DNA of 13,689 nucleotides from positions 1-13,689 of the forward strand of contig CAZVXL010000033.1 in assembly GCA_964631595.1 (NCBI GenBank). Direction: 5' to 3'. The translations under genes and the position numbers were made by a program. Positions 5,652 through 13,615 of the stretch are shown one piece after another. Under the pieces are notes generated by a model. It worked only from the letters and a program-made list of their open reading frames with translations, was not told the origin of the DNA and made no database searches. The DNA comes from UMGS1312 sp964631595. GTDB lineage: Bacteria; Bacillota; Clostridia; Oscillospirales; CAG-272. How positions within the stretch are numbered: position 1 is the first letter of the stretch; each line of letters starts with the position of its first letter.

Positions 5652-6329
5652 ATGCTTGATATAAAGAAACAGCTGCGGGACGGCATCATTGATCAAAACC
5701 CGATACTGGTGCAGTTTCTCGGAACGTGCTCCGCGCTTGCGGTGACGACCTCCGTGATAAATGCACTCGGAATGGGCATTGCGTTTACTGTGGTACTTAT
5801 ATTTTCCAATTTGTTTATATCGCTTCTGAGGCGTGTTATCCCGTCGCAGGTGCGTATTGCCGCCTTTATTGTGATAATATCCGGCTTTGTGACGGCGGTC
5901 GAGCTTGTGATAAAGGCGTATTTTCCGGCGATCGACAAGTCGCTCGGGCTTTTCATTCCGCTTATAGTCGTGAACTGCATAATCCTTGCAAGAGCGGAGG
6001 CGTTCGCCTCAAAGAACGGCGCGATAGCGTCCGTTATCGACGGCGTTGCAGTAGGGCTCGGATATACCGCGGCACTGATAGCCATTGCGCTTATAAGAGA
6101 GCTGCTCGGAACGGGAGCGCTGTTTGCCGGCTCCGACGGCAGCGGCGGAATACAAATCCTCGGCTCATGGTATTCACCGGCGAGCATATTCATTCTGCCT
6201 CCGGGTGCATTCCTCACGCTCGGCTGTCTGGTCGCCCTGTTCAGATATTTGCAGAAGCGACAGCTGAGGCGCAGAGAGACCGTGGACTCGGCAAATAACG
6301 GTATTGCGGAGGATAGGACAGATGGTTGA
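5652..6329 (+). CDS. rnfE: Rnf complex membrane subunit RnfE
   Basis: This 225-residue polytopic membrane protein of the RnfE/NqrD family pairs with RnfA in inverted membrane topology. Together they bind a [2Fe-2S] cluster in mid-membrane through paired cysteines. The expected ligands are Cys26 (GTCSAL) and Cys109 (VVNCIILARAEAFASKN region). NPILVQFLG (16-24) is the family's N-terminal signature. Start ATG 5652 has an AAAGGA site at 5641-5646, 12 bases after the rnfG stop. The tail after about residue 200 is charged (KRQLRRRE) and cytoplasmic. The end overlaps the start of rnfA by eight bases. Confidence 0.95.
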   Translation: MLDIKKQLRDGIIDQNPILVQFLGTCSALAVTTSVINALGMGIAFTVVLIFSNLFISLLRRVIPSQVRIAAFIVIISGFVTAVELVIKAYFPAIDKSLGLFIPLIVVNCIILARAEAFASKNGAIASVIDGVAVGLGYTAALIAIALIRELLGTGALFAGSDGSGGIQILGSWYSPASIFILPPGAFLTLGCLVALFRYLQKRQLRRRETVDSANNGIAEDRTDG

Positions 6330-6903
6330 GCTGTTTCTTATAATGCTTGCGGCAGTCCTGACGGAGAATTTCATCTTCTCCAGATTCTATGGAATATGCC
6401 CGTTTGTCGGAGTATCCGATAAGCCGTCCACCGCGATGGGAATGGGTATGGCGGTGTGTTTCGTGATAACCGTGTCGAATGCGGTGACTTACGTGATCTA
6501 CAATCTCATTCTCCTGCCTCTCGGACTTGAATATTTCAAAACGATAGCGTTTATCCTTGTTATCGCATCTCTTGTGCAGTTTATCGAGATGTTCCTTGCA
6601 AGGTATATCCCCCAGCTCTACAGCGCTCTCGGTATATATCTTCCGCTGATAACCACAAACTGCGCCGTGCTCGGCTCGGCGCTTCTGATGATCGAGCGCA
6701 ATTACAGCTTCATCGAGGGAACGGTGTTCGGCTTTGCCGGTGCGCTCGGCTTCACTCTTGCGATAGTGATCTTTGCCGGTGTGCGCCGGCGCATGAAATA
6801 TGCCGATCCGCCCGAAAGCTTCAAGGGACTCGGCATACTTCTTATCGCTGCGGCACTTGTGGCAATGGCGTTTTCCGGCTTTTCCGGTATCAGCTTCAGC
6901 TGA
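6322..6903 (+). CDS. rnfA: Rnf complex membrane subunit RnfA
   Basis: This 193-residue polytopic membrane protein of the RnfA/NqrE family is the inverted partner of RnfE in the ion-pumping core. Signatures are LTENFIFSRFYGICPFVGVS (13-32) and LPLITTNCAVLG (107-118). Cys26 and Cys114 are the expected ligands of the membrane [2Fe-2S] cluster shared with RnfE. ATG 6322 is chosen over an in-frame TTG at 6304 because GGAGG at 6308-6312 is correctly placed for it and the family begins there. It overlaps rnfE by eight bases, so translation is coupled. Length is standard. Confidence 0.96.
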   Translation: MVELFLIMLAAVLTENFIFSRFYGICPFVGVSDKPSTAMGMGMAVCFVITVSNAVTYVIYNLILLPLGLEYFKTIAFILVIASLVQFIEMFLARYIPQLYSALGIYLPLITTNCAVLGSALLMIERNYSFIEGTVFGFAGALGFTLAIVIFAGVRRRMKYADPPESFKGLGILLIAAALVAMAFSGFSGISFS

Positions 6904-6933
6904 CAAACCTACGGATCATAGGAAGGGCGTGCT

Positions 6934-7770
6934 ATGAATTTGACAGTCGAAATATTGGTGCCGGTTCTGATATTCATCGGACTCGGCGGAATAATGGGTA
7001 TAATGCTTGCCGTTGCGGCGAGAGCATTTGCCGTAAACAAGGATCCCAAAATCGAGAAAATAGCCGAGCTTTTGCCCGGCGCAAATTGCGGCGGCTGTGG
7101 CTTTACGGGCTGTGCGGCATTTGCCGAGGCTGTCGTGGAGGGTAAGGCTGTGCCCTCGGGCTGTGCCGCCTCGGATGACGAGCATATACATAAAATGTGC
7201 GACATAATGGGGCTTGTGCCCACCGAGGCTGTGCGAATGAGAGCGCAGATAATGTGCTCCGGCACACCGGAGGTGGCAAAGAAGAAGTATATCTACAGCG
7301 GCTTCCCCGACTGCATATCCGCGGTAACGCTCGGCGGAGGCGATAAGCTGTGCCCGAACGGCTGTATCGGGCTCGGCACCTGCGTGAGAAGCTGTGCCTT
7401 CGGCGCGATCTCGGTGGTTGACGGAGTGGCTGTGGTGGACTATCACAAATGCCGCGGCTGCGGCGTTTGCGCCGAGTCATGCCCGAAGAAGATAATAGAG
7501 CTCGTCCCTTTCAACAGCAGACATTGGGTGGGCTGTAAGTCGGTGGAGAATGCCAAGCTCACAAGAGGCTATTGCGAGGTGGGCTGTATAAGCTGTAAGC
7601 TTTGCGAAAAGGTATGCCCTACGGGAGCGATCTCCGTGAACCATAACGTAGCATCCATAATATACGATAAATGCATAGACTGCGGCAGGTGCGTTGAAAA
7701 GTGCCCGAGGGGAATAATTAAGTCCCCCGATTTTGAGGTGAGCTCTGCCGACGGCATATCCGCGAGTTGA
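6934..7770 (+). CDS. rnfB: Rnf complex subunit RnfB, multi-cluster ferredoxin-type subunit
   Basis: This 278-residue subunit is thought to accept electrons from reduced ferredoxin and relay them toward the membrane FMNs and RnfC. An N-terminal membrane helix (about 6-29) is followed by the Fe-S domain Cys52-55-60-77 (NCGGCGFTGC) and a cysteine-rich clostridial middle (Cys108, 127, 140, 144, 150, 154). Ferredoxin-like motifs follow: Cys173-176-179-183, Cys218-221-224-228 and Cys247-250-253-257. This would support several [4Fe-4S] clusters, as in acetogen RnfB. The start has GGAAGGG six bases upstream. It is the last rnf gene. No terminator is seen in the 42 bases before the next gene, so transcription may continue. 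Confidence 0.96.
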   Translation: MNLTVEILVPVLIFIGLGGIMGIMLAVAARAFAVNKDPKIEKIAELLPGANCGGCGFTGCAAFAEAVVEGKAVPSGCAASDDEHIHKMCDIMGLVPTEAVRMRAQIMCSGTPEVAKKKYIYSGFPDCISAVTLGGGDKLCPNGCIGLGTCVRSCAFGAISVVDGVAVVDYHKCRGCGVCAESCPKKIIELVPFNSRHWVGCKSVENAKLTRGYCEVGCISCKLCEKVCPTGAISVNHNVASIIYDKCIDCGRCVEKCPRGIIKSPDFEVSSADGISAS

Positions 7771-7812
7771 CAGCATCGGTGCAAAAACAAGGACAGTCAG
7801 AGGAATGATGGC

Positions 7813-9273
7813 ATGAAGGTAACATTTGTAAATCCTCCGTTTAAGACAGAGTACGGTAAATTTTCAAGGGAATCCCGTAGCCCGAGCATCGGGCACAGCG
7901 GGGTTCTCTATTATCCGCTGTGGCTGATCTATGCCGCCGCCGTTTGTGAGGCGGAGGGGCATGAGGTCTTTTTTCTTGATGCCTGCGCCGAGGGAATAGA
8001 CCGCGAGGAGACTCTGCGACGACTCAGCTCCGAGGGAGAGTCGGGACTGTACGTCTTCGATACGAGCACGCCGTCAATATACAGCGATATTGATTTTGCG
8101 GGTGCGGTGAAGGATATGTACCCGAGCAGCTTTACGCTGCTTGTGGGAACTCATCCCTCCGCGACCGTTGACGAGACTATGGCGCACGATACCCGCATAG
8201 ACGGGATAGCGCGCCGCGAATATGACTACATCGTCAGAGATCTTGCGGCGGCGCTTGAGTCGGGAGTGGGTCTTGACGGTGTGCGCGGACTTTCCTACAG
8301 ATCGTGTGACAGAGTGATAAGCAATCCGGACGCGGAGCCCATATGCGAGCTTGACGCGATACCGTTTGCATCGAAATTCATTCACAAAAGGCTGAAGCCG
8401 GAGAACTACGTCTTTGCGGCGGCGGCGTACCCGTCCATACAGATATTCACGGGGCGCGGCTGTCCCGCGAGATGCAATTTCTGCGTTTATCCTCAGACCA
8501 TGCACGGTCACGCCTACCGTCTCCGCAGTCCGGAGAACGTGGTCGAGGAATTTGAGTACATAGTAAACAATATGAAGAACGTGAAGGAGATAGTCATCGA
8601 GGACGATACCTTCACCGCAAATAAGGCGCGGACGGCGGAGATATGCCGACTTCTCATAGAGAGAGGCATATCGAAGAAGATCCGCTGGCTTTGCAATGCA
8701 CGCGTGAATCTTGATCTTGAGACGATGAAGCTCATGAAAAGCGCGGGCTGTCATCTCATAATACCCGGCATCGAGAGCGTAAGTCAGGATATACTGAATA
8801 ACATCAAAAAGGGAACGACGGTCAAGCAGATCGAGGACTATATCGCAAATGCAAGGAAGGCGGGGTTGATGGTTCACGCCTGCTATATGGTCGGCAATGA
8901 GGGCGAGACACGCGAGACGATGGAGCAGACGCTTGCGGCGGCGATGCGCTTTAAGACAGATACGGCGCAGTTCTTTCCGCTGATACCGTATCCGGGGACG
9001 GAGGCGTTCGATTGGGCTAAGAGAAACGGCTACATAACCGGCAGATATGACGAGTATTGCAAGGAGGACGGAACGCTGAATTGCGTGCTGAGCCTGCCGA
9101 CGCTCTCACCGGAGGAGCTTGTGCGGTTCTGCGCCGAGGCAAGACGAAGGTATTACCTTCGACCGTGGTATATATGTCACAGGCTTTGGATGGGACTGCG
9201 CGATATCGAGGATCTGAAGCGCTCTCTGAAGGCATTCAAAAAGCTGGCGCGCTCACTGCTTAAAGGAGAATAG
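7813..9273 (+). CDS. B12-binding radical SAM enzyme, HpnJ-like
   Basis: This 486-residue protein has an N-terminal Rossmann-like cobalamin-binding region (about 1-140, with NPPF near the start, YYPLWLIYAAAV and LLVGTHPS). A radical SAM barrel follows with the cluster motif CPARCNFC (Cys217, 221, 224). The stretch after it, PQTMHGHAYRLRSPENVV (227-244), recalls HpnJ, which acts in making the cyclitol ether of composite hopanoids, and related sugar- or lipid-modifying enzymes. No histidine of a DxHxxG cobalamin-ligand motif was found, which is common in this class. The ribosome site AGAGGA (7799-7804) supports ATG 7813; ATGs at 7805 and 7808 are out of frame. It heads a five-gene run downstream of rnfB and is two bases from the glycosyltransferase. 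The enzyme class is confident; the substrate is unknown. Confidence 0.85.
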   Translation: MKVTFVNPPFKTEYGKFSRESRSPSIGHSGVLYYPLWLIYAAAVCEAEGHEVFFLDACAEGIDREETLRRLSSEGESGLYVFDTSTPSIYSDIDFAGAVKDMYPSSFTLLVGTHPSATVDETMAHDTRIDGIARREYDYIVRDLAAALESGVGLDGVRGLSYRSCDRVISNPDAEPICELDAIPFASKFIHKRLKPENYVFAAAAYPSIQIFTGRGCPARCNFCVYPQTMHGHAYRLRSPENVVEEFEYIVNNMKNVKEIVIEDDTFTANKARTAEICRLLIERGISKKIRWLCNARVNLDLETMKLMKSAGCHLIIPGIESVSQDILNNIKKGTTVKQIEDYIANARKAGLMVHACYMVGNEGETRETMEQTLAAAMRFKTDTAQFFPLIPYPGTEAFDWAKRNGYITGRYDEYCKEDGTLNCVLSLPTLSPEELVRFCAEARRRYYLRPWYICHRLWMGLRDIEDLKRSLKAFKKLARSLLKGE

Positions 9274-9275
9274 GC

Positions 9276-10244
9276 GTGGTACTTAATATAATAAGCACTG
9301 TAAACGGCGTTGAGAATGAGGGAATGAGGAATATCGCCTCGCATATGATACGTGAGCTTGGGAAGCTTTGCAGCGTAAGAAGCTCCGCTCTCGGAGATCC
9401 GCTTGAGTGCGCGGCAAATTCCGTTGGAGCAGATGCCGTGCTGATCTTCGCAAGGGCGATCGGCAAGACCGCTTATCTTGCAAGGCTTCTTCGCAGGATA
9501 TGCCGTAATGTGTATTTCGTCCTCGTTCAAAAGCCCGAGGCGGATTTTTTCGATAAGCTCGGACGTGCCCCCGACCGCTTCGGCTGCTTCACTCTGCTTC
9601 GCGGAGATGCCGAGGAGGCGGAGGCGCTCGGCGCGCGTGTCCGCACGTTTGAAATAGGCATAGACCGCGACAAGTTCCGCCCCGCCGAGAGCAGAGCCGA
9701 GAAAATACGGCTCCGAGCAAAATACGGCTTTCCCGATGAGATACCGCTGGTGCTTCATGTGGGACATCTGTCCGAGGGCAGGGGACTTGAAGAATTTCTG
9801 CATTTGCCGAAGGAGAGATTTTCGCGACTTGCGGTCGCAAGCGGTATGTTCTCAAATGATGAAACGGAGGAAATGCTTGCATCGGACGGAGTTCGTATCA
9901 TAAAGGAATACCTGCCGGATATAGGCGAGGTGTACCGCATGGCGGATGTGTATCTTTTCCCGACAAGATCGGCGGAGTATGTCATAAGCATACCGCTGTC
10001 GGTGACGGAGGCGCTTGCCTGCGGTGTGCCCGTTGTGGCACTTGGCGGAGTAGATGGTCTCGGTATGATAGGCACGTCAAGAGACGGAGCGCTGACGGTA
10101 GTGGACGGCAGCGAAGGACTTGAGGCGGCGGTGAGCGCCGCGGCGGGAGCCTTTTTTGGAGAGAATCTGCTTGCAAATGTAAAGGGCTGGAATGAGGCGG
10201 CAGAGGGACTTTTTGCCGAAATCATGAAAGATCTTGAGAAATGA
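9276..10244 (+). CDS. GT-B fold glycosyltransferase, family 4-like
   Basis: This 322-residue cytoplasmic protein resembles the GT4 group of GT-B glycosyltransferases, which move sugars from nucleotide-sugars to lipids, polyprenols or glycans. The C-terminal donor domain is clear: LVLHVGHLSEGRGLEEFL (158-175), then MADVYLFPT (222-230) and PLSVTEALACGVPVVA (240-255). The last holds the second Glu (Glu245) of the EX7E motif; the first Glu position is Ile237, so the motif is incomplete. The N-terminal domain is short and diverged. The start is GTG 9276, two bases after the upstream stop, with GGAG (9265-9268) seven bases before it. Its position between the radical SAM gene and a kinase and phosphoesterase suggests a shared glycoconjugate pathway. 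Confidence 0.8.
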   Translation: MVLNIISTVNGVENEGMRNIASHMIRELGKLCSVRSSALGDPLECAANSVGADAVLIFARAIGKTAYLARLLRRICRNVYFVLVQKPEADFFDKLGRAPDRFGCFTLLRGDAEEAEALGARVRTFEIGIDRDKFRPAESRAEKIRLRAKYGFPDEIPLVLHVGHLSEGRGLEEFLHLPKERFSRLAVASGMFSNDETEEMLASDGVRIIKEYLPDIGEVYRMADVYLFPTRSAEYVISIPLSVTEALACGVPVVALGGVDGLGMIGTSRDGALTVVDGSEGLEAAVSAAAGAFFGENLLANVKGWNEAAEGLFAEIMKDLEK

Positions 10245-10259
10245 AGGCGTTATTAGAGC

Positions 10260-10952
10260 ATGAATAAAAGCGTAAACAGAGGAAGAAAGCCGTTCGTTTG
10301 CTTTATAGGGCTTGACGGCTCGGGAAAATCCACCGGAATAGAGTATGCAAGACAGACCCTCTCGGAGAGGGGCGTGCGCGTGCGCGTGGTGCGAGCCGCT
10401 TATGTGGTGAAGCTCATGTCGTTTTTCGTGAAGGCGGGCAAGAAGCTCCTCATGAGAAAAAACAGCGATCCGTTTTCCGGTGATTACAGAGAATACCTTG
10501 AGAGCATGAGGAAAAAGGCAAGCTCGGGAGGGGTATATTATAAGATCTTCAGCGCGCTGACAACGGCAGAATTTCGGGGGCAGATATTCTTCGGAATAAC
10601 GCTTCGCCGCCTGCTCGGGCAGACCCTTCTTGTCGATCGGTACATATACGACAATGCGGTGACGTATGCCGCAAATATGGGGCTCGGAGAGGAATATATG
10701 CGCCAAACGGTGGAGAAAAAATGGAGGCGCGCACCGAAGCCCGCGCTTATAATATACATAAAAACACCGATAGAGGTGTGTCTGTCGCGCAAGGACGATA
10801 TTCCGGATCCGCTTTATCTTGAGATCCGCGAGCCACTCTATGACAGGATAGCCGAGATGTACGGCGCGACGGTGATAAGCGGCGACGACGGACTTGAAAG
10901 AATGAAGAACGAGATCATGGCGGCGATAGATAAGGCACTTGCCGAAAATTGA
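10260..10952 (+). CDS. P-loop kinase of thymidylate-kinase fold, atypical
   Basis: This 230-residue P-loop kinase has a Walker A motif GLDGSGKST (17-25), a DRY segment (126-128, VDRYIYD) and a lid-like SRKDDIP (176-182), the order found in thymidylate kinases. The substrate motif expected soon after the P-loop in true dTMP kinases (REPGGT type) is missing; residues 45-60 are instead hydrophobic and basic. The P-loop to DRY spacing is about 100 residues, longer than usual. It is therefore probably a relative with another substrate, and the neighbouring genes suggest a nucleotide, sugar or lipid intermediate. The ATG at 10260 is 15 bases after the glycosyltransferase stop and lacks a strong ribosome site. 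General kinase class is confident; substrate is unknown. Confidence 0.75.
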   Translation: MNKSVNRGRKPFVCFIGLDGSGKSTGIEYARQTLSERGVRVRVVRAAYVVKLMSFFVKAGKKLLMRKNSDPFSGDYREYLESMRKKASSGGVYYKIFSALTTAEFRGQIFFGITLRRLLGQTLLVDRYIYDNAVTYAANMGLGEEYMRQTVEKKWRRAPKPALIIYIKTPIEVCLSRKDDIPDPLYLEIREPLYDRIAEMYGATVISGDDGLERMKNEIMAAIDKALAEN

Positions 10953-10980
10953 GAATGCCACTTGCGGCACCGGAGGAGAT

Positions 10981-12441
10981 ATGGTAAAAGGGCTGATCGT
11001 CATCGGAATTGACGGAATGGACTACGATGTGGTGAGGCGGCATGAGGATATTCTGCCGAACATTGCGGGACTTATGCGCGATAACGGATATCCGCGCCTT
11101 CGCTCGGTCTTTCCGGCGGATACGACACCGGCGTGGTCTACTATCTTTACGGGGAAGGATCCCTCTGAGCACGGTATCATCAATTTTGTGAATATGGCAG
11201 ACAGGGAGAATCGCTATAAGCCTGTTTCGTTTGATGATGATGTGTTCCGCGGAAAGACCTTTTGGGACAGACTTGGCGATGACGGCTTCAAATGCGCCGT
11301 GCTGTTTCCCATGAATATAAAGCACGGCTGGGACATAAACGGGATAATGATAACGAGACCGTACAACGGCAAAATATCGGTACATCCCGAGGCGAAAAGG
11401 AGCGTGTATGAGCCGCGCGAGAGTATTCTCGGAACGGAGATGAAGTTTACCTCCGAGAGTCGGCTCGGTGAGCTCAGAGATGATTTTATCGCAAAGGCGA
11501 CGGAGGAATTTCGGATAACTAAGGCGGTTGTCGAAAATGAGGACACCGATATGCTGTTCACGTATTTTTCCGCCGTGGACGGCATCCAGCACGATTTTTG
11601 GAGGCATTACGATAAGACTCATCCGGAATACGCAGGCGAGACGGAGTTTGCAAACGTGATCCCCGATATGTACCGACTTGTGGACGGCTTTGTGGGGGAG
11701 ATAGCGAGTATGTGCCCGAATACGCCGATCCTTGTGATAAGCGATCACGGACACGGCGCAAGACCGGTGTACGTGGCAAGACTTAACGAGATGCTTCGCC
11801 GCGGAGGATTTCTTGCGCCGAAGGGCGGCGGTACGGGGGAGAGGCGCGGCGGCGTGAAGAAGCTTGTGAAAAGGACGGCGCTCGGCTTTGTCAAGCGCTT
11901 CGGGCTTCCGAAGGCGGCGGTCAGACTTGCAAAGAGAATACCGGTGTGGAAAAGCCTGTTTGCCTCCTCAGCCGATTTTGATTGGAGTAAGACAGTTGCC
12001 TATCTCAGCGATCTGTCAGCACTCAAGAATTACAGCTACGGCGGAATACGCCTCAGCGCAGATGCGGCAAAGACCGAGGAGGAGCGAGATGCGCTTTGCG
12101 ACAGCATAATCGCGTATCTGAAGGATATCCGCATACCCGACGAGGATATCCCTGCGTTTTTGTGGATCCGCCGCACAAATACGCTGTACCGCGGCAAATA
12201 TCTTGACCGTTATCCCGAGATCATCTTTCAGCTTGATGAAAGATACGGAGCGGATTGGAATTTGGGTGAGAGCCTTTTCGAAAAAAAAGGCGGCTTTATG
12301 CACAGGCTCTCTCCGGGCGCACACAGATATGAGACCGCCGTTATAGGCGCAAGAGGGATAGCTCTTGACAGGAGTCGCTACGAAATGACAGACATATACG
12401 ACATTATCATCGGTGCTTTTACAAATGCAGAAAATGAATGA
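10981..12441 (+). CDS. Alkaline-phosphatase-superfamily phosphoesterase (COG3379-like)
   Basis: This 486-residue protein has all key elements of the alkaline phosphatase/phosphodiesterase superfamily, which hydrolyses or transfers phosphate at a two-metal site. Asp11 lies in IGIDGMD; the nucleophile is Thr48 (or Thr49) in PADTTPAWST; then SEHG (62-65), Asp200 and His204 in AVDGIQHDFW, Asp255 and His256 in SDHGHG, and His448 in GAHR. There is no signal peptide, so it is probably cytoplasmic, like many COG3379 proteins found beside glycosyltransferase genes. A lysine/arginine-rich region (about 288-326) could touch membranes or polyanions. ATG 10981 is chosen over 10939 because GGAGGAG (10972-10978) lies just before it. 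A run of eight As (12281-12288) sits near the 3' end. Its substrate is not known. Confidence 0.85.
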   Translation: MVKGLIVIGIDGMDYDVVRRHEDILPNIAGLMRDNGYPRLRSVFPADTTPAWSTIFTGKDPSEHGIINFVNMADRENRYKPVSFDDDVFRGKTFWDRLGDDGFKCAVLFPMNIKHGWDINGIMITRPYNGKISVHPEAKRSVYEPRESILGTEMKFTSESRLGELRDDFIAKATEEFRITKAVVENEDTDMLFTYFSAVDGIQHDFWRHYDKTHPEYAGETEFANVIPDMYRLVDGFVGEIASMCPNTPILVISDHGHGARPVYVARLNEMLRRGGFLAPKGGGTGERRGGVKKLVKRTALGFVKRFGLPKAAVRLAKRIPVWKSLFASSADFDWSKTVAYLSDLSALKNYSYGGIRLSADAAKTEEERDALCDSIIAYLKDIRIPDEDIPAFLWIRRTNTLYRGKYLDRYPEIIFQLDERYGADWNLGESLFEKKGGFMHRLSPGAHRYETAVIGARGIALDRSRYEMTDIYDIIIGAFTNAENE

Positions 12442-13615
12442 CCGAGGCGCGAGGACTGCGCCGATATGCCCGTACCGCAGGAAATGCAGCGGGTGTCAGC
12501 TCCAGAATCTCACATATCCGGAGCAGATCAGAATGAAGCAGGTTCGCCTGATAAAGCTTATCGGGCGGTTTTGCCATGTTGATGAAATAATAGGCATGGA
12601 GGATCCGCTGCACTACAGAAATAAGGTGCAGTCGGCGTATGCCATGAAGCGCGGACAGCTTATTGGCGGCGTATACCGCTCCTCAACGGGGAGCGTAGCC
12701 GAGGTCGAGGACTGTATGATAGAGGATGAGACCGCCTTTGCCGTTGCCGCAACGATGCAAAAGCTTTTGCGTAAGCATGGCGCGGTGGCGTATGACAGTG
12801 AGAGCGGCAAGGGCTTTGTCCGCCATGCGCTCGTACGTCGCGGTTTTAAGAGCGGAGAGGTGATGGCGGTGCTGGTGACAAGGAGCGGTGAGTTCCGAGC
12901 GAGCCGCGTATTTACGGAGAAGCTTGTGAGACGTCATCCCGAGATCACAACTGTCATCAGAAATATAAACGATGCAAGGCTCCGACTCTCTCTCGGGGAG
13001 AAAAACGAGGTGCTTTACGGCAAGGGGTATATTGAGGACAGTATTCTCGGGCTTACCTTCAGAATAAGTCCCGCGGCGTTTTATCAGGTGAATCCCGTGC
13101 AGACCGAGGTTCTGTATTCGAGGGTGCGTGAGCTTGCGGGGCTTACCGGCAGGGAGGTCGTGCTTGATGCGTATTCCGGCACCGGCACGATAGGCATGCT
13201 TATGGCAGATGCGGCACGCAAGGTTATCAGCGTGGAGCTGAACAGAAGCGCGGTCGATGATGCTTTGGCAAATGCCGAAATGAATGGGATAAAAAATATC
13301 GAGATACACTGCGCCGATGCGGGCGAATATATGAAAAAGCTTGCCCGAGAGAGACGCCGCGTCGATGTGCTGATAACAGATCCGCCGAGGGCGGGGTGCA
13401 GTGCGGAATTTCTGAAAAGCACGCTGAAGCTTTTGCCCGAAAGGATCGTATACGTGTCCTGTAATCCCGAGACTCTTGCGAGAGATCTCGGCTGTCTTAC
13501 ACGAAACGGATACAGAGTCAGAAAGGCTCAGGGCGTCGATATGTTCCCGTATACCGAGCACGTTGAGACGGTATGCTTGCTGACGAGGAAGGATGAGAAA
13601 AAAAGAGGTTTTTAA
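12434..13615 (+). CDS. RNA (uracil-5)-methyltransferase, RlmD/TrmA family, without TRAM domain
   Basis: This 393-residue enzyme is of the family that methylates C5 of uridines in 23S rRNA (RlmC/RlmD) or tRNA (TrmA) using S-adenosylmethionine. Seen are the [4Fe-4S] ligands Cys12, 18, 21 and 94 typical of RlmD, the SAM-binding DAYSGTG (245-251), DPPR (316-319), the nucleophile Cys343 in SCNP and the catalytic base Glu377 in EHVE. The protein starts at the cluster motif, so the N-terminal TRAM domain of many RlmD/RlmCD proteins (about 450 residues) is absent. The start is uncertain: ATG 12434 overlaps the phosphoesterase stop by eight bases; 12425 (ATG) and 12413 (GTG) are possible. It looks like a housekeeping passenger rather than part of the preceding pathway. 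Confidence 0.9.
   Translation: MNDRGARTAPICPYRRKCSGCQLQNLTYPEQIRMKQVRLIKLIGRFCHVDEIIGMEDPLHYRNKVQSAYAMKRGQLIGGVYRSSTGSVAEVEDCMIEDETAFAVAATMQKLLRKHGAVAYDSESGKGFVRHALVRRGFKSGEVMAVLVTRSGEFRASRVFTEKLVRRHPEITTVIRNINDARLRLSLGEKNEVLYGKGYIEDSILGLTFRISPAAFYQVNPVQTEVLYSRVRELAGLTGREVVLDAYSGTGTIGMLMADAARKVISVELNRSAVDDALANAEMNGIKNIEIHCADAGEYMKKLARERRRVDVLITDPPRAGCSAEFLKSTLKLLPERIVYVSCNPETLARDLGCLTRNGYRVRKAQGVDMFPYTEHVETVCLLTRKDEKKRGF

Noticed and set aside
7767..7772. Perfect TTGACA at the rnfB stop, considered as a -35 for the radical SAM cassette
   Set aside because: No -10-like hexamer is found at 16-18 bases spacing (AGGACA at 17), so a promoter is not supported.
8074..8877. A 267-residue minus-strand open frame opposite the radical SAM gene
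   Set aside because: It is the reverse image of the radical SAM reading frame; no family features.
10241..10267. Eight-codon mini frame starting in the glycosyltransferase stop (ATGA)
   Set aside because: It is probably chance: it has no ribosome site of its own and is out of frame with the kinase gene, though coupling by re-initiation cannot be excluded.
12683..13561. A 292-residue minus-strand open frame opposite the methyltransferase gene
   Set aside because: No recognisable motif or ribosome site, and the plus strand encodes complete catalytic motifs of a known family.
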